The position numbers and the translations under genes are program-made. A stretch of DNA of 64,000 nucleotides, from the NCBI GenBank assembly GCA_030035585.1, contig CM057468.1, positions 56,416,145 through 56,480,144 of the forward strand, written 5' to 3'. Origin of the DNA: Dugong dugon. Taxonomy: Eukaryota > Chordata > Mammalia > Sirenia > Dugongidae. Position 1 is the first letter of the stretch. Each line of letters opens with the position of its first letter. Shown one piece after another: positions 57,301 to 64,000 of this stretch. The notes beneath the pieces are model-generated. The model had not been told where the DNA came from and ran no database searches. It worked only from the letters and a program-made list of their open reading frames with translations.

Positions 57301-58581
57301 GCTAATTATTTTACTGCATTCTCTATTATTATGCTCTTGATGCTATTTATGTCAATTGTATTTCTATGGTAGAAATACTATATAATAGTTTGCTAATTCA
57401 CATCTCTTCTCAACTCCTGTTCAGTGACTTCATTTTGGTCGCTTGATGTTGGCCAGGTGGGAGTATTTACACCAGGGGCCTTTGTTTCTTCTCTCTCTCT
57501 CAGTCTCTCGCTCTCGCTCGCTTTCTTTTTTTTTTTTGGAGAACTGTTTTCAAAAATTTCCCAGCACACCACTAATTACTTTGTATCTGAATTATTCAAA
57601 TGAGCTAATTTACAATGATTATTTTATCTTTGTATTTTATCTTGGTTATTCAAGTAAGAACTGAAAACTGGAATTTCCTTTTGTCAGGCTTCCTTTGTTG
57701 AGAATACTCAGGGGGAGAATTAAAATTTATTGAACTATTTCTACTTGCCCACAACCTGAAGTTCCTTATACTTCCCTTACTGTAACCTATTCTTTAATCC
57801 CTTCACTGTTGTTCAATGTCTTGATTTTCCTTTTACATTTCCAGCCTCCACGGTTTATTAACTTCTCTCCTGCCTAGGATAAAATTGTATTTTCTCATCT
57901 ACTGAACCATCTCTCAAAACTTTAATGAAAACTTACATACTCCATGATGTCAATCAGAATTAGGAAGGTTGGTAAAGATTCCTCTTATTTTCTGGCACAG
58001 AATTGGGCACATGTGGTCCAAGTGAAACAGAAAGAAAATTATACACATAACTTTTAAAAAGGAGGGGGGAGTAAAGTATGTATTGCTAGGTCATTACCTT
58101 AAAATCTTCGACTATACATGTCTAGAAGGGAGGTACCAACTATGTCAAGTAGCCTAATCCCTTAAGTATTAAATAATCATCAGATGGATTGCCAAACTTC
58201 CTCCCATCCTACTCGACACCAGCCCCCGTCCACAAATGAAAAACATTTCTATGTCAAGTAGTTTAAATTCTATTATTCTGATATGAGTGATTGGCTTGAA
58301 TACAAACAGATTTAAGACACAGAAAAATTAAGATCTCTTTCTCCAGAAGGGATGTGGAAGAGATTTGGATAAGAACTGGGGAAAGTTTGACCATGAAAAT
58401 TGGCCATGTGTTGAAAAGATTGCATTATTTATATACTAGTCCTCAAAAATGCTAGATTCTGCTCACCCCCAAAAGAGAAAGAGGAAATTTTTAAGCTGAG
58501 AAAATATTCATTCATATGTACTACCAGCAGTTAGAAATTTTTTTTCACAGAAAACTCTATTTTTTAATATTTTAAAATTAG
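54373..58581. other. Longest repeat-poor stretch; candidate regulatory intron
   Basis: About 4.2 kb with almost no transposon. Exceptions are a (TA/CA)n tract at 54510-54556, a small AfroSINE tail at 55275-55320 (CACTGCCGTTGAATCGATTA), a MIR-like piece at 55435-55540, and a CT-rich tract at 57490-57535. 55560-57400 has balanced, non-repetitive sequence. No exon or long open frame fits HDAC9. Confidence 0.5.
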
Positions 58582-58768
58582 TATTATTTGTAAGGAGCCC
58601 TGGTAGCAAAATGGTTAAGAGCTCACCTGTTAGCCAAAAGGCCAGCAGTTCGAATCCACCCAGCACTCCTTGGAAACCCTATGGGGCACTTCTACTCTGT
58701 CCTGTAGGGTTGCTATGAGTCAGAATTGACTTGGCAGCAACTGGTTTGGTTTGGGTTATTATTTGTAA
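58582..58768 (+). mobile_element. AfroSINE with exact 12-bp target duplication
   Basis: SINE 58594-58756: GGAGCCCTGGTAGCAAAATG, GTTCGAATCCACCCAGC, GGGTTGCTATGAGTCAGAAT, tail GGTTTGGTTTGGG. TATTATTTGTAA is exact at 58582-58593 and 58757-58768. Confidence 0.95.
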
Positions 58769-58984
58769 TGTAGGAAAGAGACAAGTACTAAACGTATCTC
58801 TGGTATAATATGATTTTCAGGGAGTATGAGCATGTCCTTGATGAAACTGCAATGCCTGAATCTAGGTTTAGCACAAATCTGTCTTATCCCAACGTCTAAG
58901 CTATTATTTATTAGAACTCTTACAATTTACATCATATGCAGTATTTTTTTTTTTTTAAATCCTAAAATCAGATCAACATTTATC

Positions 58985-59190
58985 AGCCTCCACACTACTG
59001 ACATTTTGGATTGGATAATTCTTTGCTGTGTGGGGCTGCCGTGTGCATTATAACATGTTTAGAAACATCCTTGGTTTCTACAAAATAGATGGCAGTAGCA
59101 CACTCCAGTTGTGACAGTCAAAATGTCTGCAGACATTGCCAAATACCCACTGGAGCACAAAATCACCCCCAGTTGAGAACCAATGAATTA
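58985..59190 (-). repeat. MER20-like DNA transposon
   Basis: A reverse-oriented hAT-Charlie fragment: CTACTGACATTTTGGATTGG, GTGTGGGGCTGCCGTGTGC, AATGTCTGCAGACATTGCC, CCCCAGTTGAGAACCAATG. Confidence 0.8.
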
Positions 59191-59284
59191 GACTGATTTT
59201 CAGTGAAAATGTTAATTTAATACAGAACATATTTTCAGAGGTTTCCTATTTAATGACAAAGAATAAAAATCTATAATAATAACA

Positions 59285-59445
59285 ATTTCTTACACTTCTC
59301 AGATACTTTTGTCATTTTCAAAAAATTATATTTCATTAATTCTCATAATGACCTGGAATAGATGTCTTTATGCCCATTTTCATACATGAGAAAACTGATG
59401 CCAAGAGAGGAAGTAACTTCTCAAAGATAGCTGTTGTACTGTATC
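59285..59445 (-). repeat. MIR SINE
   Basis: Reverse MIR: TTCATTAATTCTCATAATGA, CCCATTTTCATACATGAGAA, CCAAGAGAGGAAGTAACTTC. Confidence 0.78.
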
Positions 59446-59760
59446 TAAAACTAGATATATTTAATTCTGAAGTTCATATCTGTGTATTCAATGACAAACT
59501 ATTAAGTGATGACTATGTAAAGACACTGTGCTAGGCGTGACTCTTAGCTTCTATATTATGCTTATTCCTAGAATACCAATGTTTTAAGAAGATAAATGAA
59601 TCTGTGAAGCACCAACTTTTCCATGCAACAGTTAAAAATGGGCCCCACATAAAGTTTTTCTCTACTATGTGTTAAAAGGTAGTATAAAAATTAAATGTTT
59701 ATAATGCTATCCTTTAGAACAAAATACCTTATCATGGAAGAAGTACTGTGAAAATAGCAC

Positions 59761-59937
59761 TATGATTTACCTTAACCTGTTGCCATCAAGTCAATTCCAA
59801 CTGACAGCAACCCCATAGGACACAGTAGAACTGCCCCATAGGGTTTCCAAGGAGCACCTGGTGGATTCGAACTGCCGACCTTTTGGTTAGCAGCCATAGC
59901 TCTTAATCACTACACCACCAGGGTTTCCATGACTTAC
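59761..59937 (-). mobile_element. AfroSINE
   Basis: Minus SINE 59770-59928: plus CTGTTGCCATCAAGTCAATT, GTGGATTCGAACTGCCGACC, CTACACCACCAGGGTTTCC. Flanks ATGATTTAC and ATGACTTAC (one mismatch) are the likely duplication. Confidence 0.9.
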
Positions 59938-61150
59938 ATTAGGGATATAAATTTGATCAGGATCAACCCTAAGGCAGCTATCTTTAACCCTCATTTCAAG
60001 ATTTTTCTGCAACTGAATGGTGTTAAGAATGACCTGATATTCTTATACGTACACTCCAGATGTCCCTGTCCTACCAGTATGTCACTACCCTTCCAAGAGT
60101 AAAGCAAACTGTAAGCATGGTGCCCTTTAGTGAGTTTTGTTTTCCTTCCAGGATTATGTGATTTCACATCACTGGGTTGCATAACATTGGGGATTGTTTC
60201 TCCACCCTTCCCCGAGGCATTGCTTAGTTGTGGCTCCAAAGACCTGTGGTCCTTTTTGTAAGGGCAGGCCACAACAACATTGTCACTGGATTCTACGTTG
60301 CTTTTCCAGTGCTGTGGTATAACTGACCTTTTGTCAAATTCTGTCTGACATCACAAGACCTATGGGGAATTCGTACACTAGCAAAATGACCACACTGGGA
60401 AGAAAGCTGGGTGGTTCAATCTTCACATGCATTGTAAGCTTCTTATGGCATGCCCCCTCTTTAAAAATATTTTAAAATAAAACTAACTCACTTAAGAATT
60501 AAGTGATTTGAAATCTCATATATCTTACCTAGTGATAAACATGTTTAATAGATACTTTGTGCATTGTTCTATTTTACCTGGGATACATTTTCCAAACCAG
60601 AGCATTCTACTGATTTGTGTGAAGAAGCTTCCTCTTATTCCTCTACTTTGAACTCAATATATATATATTTAATTCAAACTAAATTATAATCTGACCGGTG
60701 CAATGTCCTTCAAGATGGATTCTCCACTTGGATTCCATTGGTTTATAACTGGAGCCTGTTTCTACAGTGCCTCCTTGTGGTTTCTAATCTTTTGGACACA
60801 CATGGGGCTGCTGTTCCTGGTGTAAAGAGAAAAAAGGTCTTTCTTCCACCTCACATTCTCTCCTTCTCAAGGTTTACACCCAAACTCTCCTATCAATAGG
60901 ACACAAGTTCCTGAATAGATACTTCTCCAAATTAGGGCCTTCCTGAGCTTATAAACTGTATGAAAATTGCACTGTATATCAGATCTCTACAAGCGAATAC
61001 AAAAGAATATCTACTATTAATAATATGAGCCATGTTTATTTAATTGAATTTTGCTAATTATCTGAATCCCCACTCCCATCCTTCCCGAGAAAGTAAGTTC
61101 CGTGAGACAACGAATTTATCTAATTCACAACTGCATCCCTAGTAACATCA
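59938..61150. other. Unassigned sequence
   Basis: No recognised exon or named repeat. A TATATATATAT run is at about 60659-60669. The 93-codon minus frame at 59991-60272 has no recognisable domain. Confidence 0.4.
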
Positions 61151-62110
61151 GTCTGGGTTCTAGCAGAAATCAGGTGAGATCTTAGAGGATCTAAGAAGAG
61201 AGCTGTCATGGAGTGAATTGTGTCCCCCCAAAATATAGGTCAATTTGCCTAGGTCATGATTCCCAGTATTGTGTGATTGTCCACCATTTTGACATCTGGT
61301 GTGATCTACCTTTGCCTGTAAATCCTATCTCTACGATGTTAATGAGATGGGATTAATGGCAGTTATGTAGACTCAAACTACAAGATTAATCTACAATTTA
61401 AGCCAATCTCTTCTGAGATATAAAAGAAGTGAGCAGAGAGACAGGGGGACCTCATACCACCAAGAAAGAAGCACCAGAAGCATAGTGTGCCCTTTGGACC
61501 CAGGAAACCTGCACTGAGAAGCTCCTCAACCAGGGGAAGATTGATTACAAGGACCTTCTCCCAGAGCCTAGAGAGAGAGAAAGCCTTCCTCTGGAGCTGG
61601 CACCCTAAATTCGGACTTCTAGCCTACTAAACTGTGAGAGAATAAATTTCTCTTACTTAAAACGATCCACATGTGCTATTTCTGTTGTAGCAGCACTACA
61701 TAACTAAGACAAGAGTTTATTAGAGATACTTTTCTACTGAGATGGGGGCCAGACAAAGGGACTTGCAAGAGTGGGAAACCATTGCAACCTTTAGACCTGA
61801 GGGGCACAGAAAGGGAGACAATCTGTAACTGTGGGGGAAAAAGGCCAGGTGATAGGAGCTGTGACCATATGTAGAAGAATGCAGCCCTTGCCCAAGGCCA
61901 GGTGGGCGGAGGAGGAGGTGCTGGGGAATAAACACTCCAGTCTCTTTCTCCTTTTGCCTTCTGAGCTCCTGGTACCCCATCCCACATTGGCCACACTCAT
62001 CAAGAATCAAGGGAGCCTTGTGAAGCAGTCTATAAAGGTTAGCCCTTAGGGCAGAGAGCAAGTTGGACAGTAGATGTGTAGGAACAAATGGAGAATAATT
62101 AATGCACACA
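61150..62110. repeat. Old interspersed repeat hosting an LTR
   Basis: Flanks of the LTR (61150-61203 CATCAGTCTGGGTTCTAGCA and 61712-62105 AGAGTTTATTAGAGATACTT, GGGGAATAAACACTCCAGTC) read as one continuous mammalian interspersed repeat. I recognise the type but cannot name the family with certainty. Confidence 0.5.
61199..61716 (+). mobile_element. Solo LTR, same family as 9074-9579
   Basis: LTR 61204-61711 (508 bp), TGTCATGGAGTGAATTGTGT to ATAACTAAGACA. Flanks AGAGC (61199-61203) and AGAGT (61712-61716) form a 5-bp duplication with one mismatch. An internal GAGAATAAATTTCTC carries the poly(A) signal. The two copies share landmarks such as TCATGATTCCCAGTATTGT and are plainly one afrotherian MaLR/ERVL-type family. 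Confidence 0.92.
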
Positions 62111-62130
62111 TTAAAAAAACCCTAAATGAA

Positions 62131-62293
62131 AGAATGATAGGTTCGAGTCTACCCAGAGGTGCCTCGGAAGAAAAGCCTGGCAATCTACTTCCCAAAAATC
62201 AGCCGTTGAAAACCTATGGAGCACAGTTCTACTCTGACACACATGGGGTTTCTGGGAGTTGGAGTCAACTCCAAGGCAACTGTTTTTTTTAAT
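62131..62293 (+). mobile_element. AfroSINE, second subfamily, 5'-truncated
   Basis: Starts inside the B-box region (GGTTCGAGTCTACCCAGAGG), long-body block AAGCCTGGCAATCTACTTCC, end TCCAAGGCAACTG plus a T-tract. Confidence 0.88.
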
Positions 62294-63660
62294 TTTCCCT
62301 TAACCATTCTCCAGGAAGTGGCAGGAGTGCTGATGGGGAAGCACATACCTTCTAATGCAACAGAACACCAAAAGCTTGCGACACTGGTAGTCAAAGGAGA
62401 AAAAAATATCCCTGCCCCCTTTCTTGGCACACAGTGAAACCACTTGCCTTCAAACGGACCTTATGAGATCGAACACTTAGCAACAGCAACCATGTTGGAC
62501 TGAAAGCTACAAGCCCTCTGAAGCTTTATTAACTCTGAAACCCCCATCTGCCCTCCCACTCAGGTTTCAGGCATGATTTCATGGATGATGAGAGGGCTCC
62601 CCTGAGACTTATGCTGAGGATCTACAAGTGGGAAGCTCAGAGCCAGATCAAGTTTTATTTAGAAAAATAAACTAGCGCAATATTTTACATATCCAGAAGT
62701 TTTAGAGCAAATTCATCCCTGCTACATGTTTCTTATTCTTCCAAGTCCACACTTTATGTTATACTTTTTCAATACAATAGAACATGGTAGGCTGTGAATT
62801 CTCTGACTTATTAGCAATATTGTCTCTTTCTTCTCCTTTTTTAAAATATGTCGTCAGTGTGAAAAAGAACATGTCTTTCATAATTATCTTTTGCTTCCAT
62901 TATATGGATATATAAAGTAGAAATAAATCTTATTATTTTAGTAAATGACTACTTTTCAGTAAAGTAGAAAATGGCCCTTACCTATTTAGAAGAAATAGGG
63001 AAATACATCTTTTTTTATTCACGGTATTTAAAAGCTTGTACTTGTTTCAATCTTTGGGTGTTTTTTTGAAAGATAAGAATTGTGCCTATTATAAGTATCA
63101 AAGCTTCAGATTTTCAGCAGAATCTCTGTTCCCAATCTTGGCCAGCATTGTTCAGATCCTAGATCATTTGCCAGTTGTGTAAAGGTCTGGCTCCAATTCC
63201 ATTTGGAACATTAAAGTGACTCCAGATTGATAAAATAGAGAGAGGGAACAGCATACTAGACTACAACGATCCCAAGCCAAAGTGAGCCAAATGGTGCGTT
63301 CTTGACTAATGGTGACTGACAATGAAAGAGAGAAGAGACCTTAAAAATGGAACGGAAGCTTCATTTTATCAGGGCTTAGTTTAAGATGTAGGTAGGAAGT
63401 ACGAGAAGGTTTGGCAAAAAGATAGCTGAAGACATGATAGTAAACAGATGACAAGAAGGGTAAGAAAAGTGTCCGTGTTTTCTGCAAAGATGTAAACACC
63501 CACTCTGTTCATGGTCAAATACTGGCAACCAGTGAGATAACGGCAAAAGAGAAAATTAAGGACACTAAAAGGAGAGCCTATGGATGTCCTCAGATTGTGG
63601 AAGACAGGAAGTTCCACCAGAGTTCTACTTGAAAGCGTGTTGAGACGAAGTATACGCAGT
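62294..63660. other. Unassigned intron sequence
   Basis: No exon, RNA gene or named repeat was recognised. 62640-63120 is AT-rich. Confidence 0.45.
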
Positions 63661-63663
63661 AGA

Positions 63664-63725
63664 CCAAAAAAACCAAACTCATTGCCACCGAGTCGATTCT
63701 GACTCATAGCAACCCTACGTGTAGT
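63664..63725 (-). mobile_element. AfroSINE 3'-end fragment
   Basis: Only the tail survives: plus AACCAAACTCATTGCCACCG, AGTCGATTCTGACTCATAGC, AACCCTACGTG. It is 5'-truncated at about 60 bases. Confidence 0.85.
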
Positions 63726-63809
63726 AGAGAAGTCAGGAAAGATGAAAATGGATGAAAACTTCAAAGGATTTGCATCTAAATACATAATTATTATCTATTA
63801 ACTAATTTT

Positions 63810-63998
63810 AGTTTAACACTTAAACATTGCTTAGGCAGTATGCAAGTATTTTACACAAACTACAAAGTACAGTTGTCATCTCTGTTTTATAATGAGGTAA
63901 CTGAGATTTAGAGAATTCACAACTCACCTAAAGCTATATAGTTAGTAAGAGGCCCAAACAGGACCCAAGTCCAGATTTGGCTAGCTCCAGAGCCTTCG
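63810..63998 (-). repeat. MIR SINE
   Basis: Reverse MIR: AGGCAGTATGCAAGTATTTT, CATCTCTGTTTTATAATGAG, CTAAAGCTATATAGTTAGTA, GCTAGCTCCAGAGCC. It runs to the window edge. Confidence 0.8.
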
Positions 63999-64000
63999 CT

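Noticed and set aside
31179-64000. Searched for the preceding HDAC9 exon (GFDALEGH / GGYKVTAK segment)
   Set aside because: No match was seen by eye on the minus strand; it is probably beyond the right edge. A translated search would settle it.
1-64000. CRISPR arrays, operons, phage or plasmid features
   Set aside because: The sequence is mammalian intronic DNA. No regularly spaced repeats or bacterial gene signals are present.

Overview
The window is nuclear DNA from a placental mammal of the superorder Afrotheria, most likely a proboscidean (elephant). Three things show this. There are about twenty tRNA-derived SINEs of the AfroSINE type. There are several copies of an RTE LINE (RTE1_LA-like) that shares their 3' end. 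There is also a full-length L1 of the lineage that carries these markers. Species cannot be fixed further from sequence alone. There are no bacterial genes, operons or CRISPR arrays, and most open reading frames are transposon relics.

The only host gene recognised is HDAC9, a class IIa histone deacetylase, on the minus strand. Two consecutive coding exons of its C-terminal catalytic region are visible: 31045-31178 (134 bp) and 2599-2683 (85 bp). Both have intact splice sites and matching phase. They are separated by an intron of about 28.4 kb. The rest of the window, from 31179 to the right end, appears to be the preceding intron, and 1-2598 is the start of the following intron or an alternative 3' end. 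The first exon carries the His that replaces the catalytic Tyr of other HDACs, the hallmark of class IIa enzymes.

Layout: 1-2.6 kb holds a short L1 3' end with target-site duplications (TSDs) and unique sequence. 2.6 kb is HDAC9 exon B. 5.6-6.8 kb has SINEs and an L2. 7.2-22.5 kb is a nested transposon complex: an ancient L1, rearranged by twin priming, contains an RTE element (itself containing a solo LTR), an 8.4-kb full-length L1, and two SINEs. 22.5-31 kb is mostly unique intron with an LTR, L2, SINEs and MIR. 31.0 kb is HDAC9 exon A. 31.6-43 kb holds old L1, MIR, L2, MaLR LTR and RTE fragments. 43.2-45.2 kb has two more L1 3' ends. 45.66-46.67 kb is a processed RPL9 pseudogene split by an RTE insertion. 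51.6-53.5 kb is an inverted pair of RTE elements that could form a long hairpin. 54.4-58.6 kb is a repeat-poor stretch. 58.6-64 kb holds SINEs, MER20, MIR and a second copy of the 508-bp LTR.

The transposons form a readable insertion history. TSDs found by eye support at least twelve insertions. I see no clearly new biological system. The observations most worth checking are the HDAC9 alternative C-terminus and its unusual substitutions, the RTE inverted repeat inside an intron, the three structural stages of the L1 3' UTR present side by side, and the sense-oriented full-length L1.
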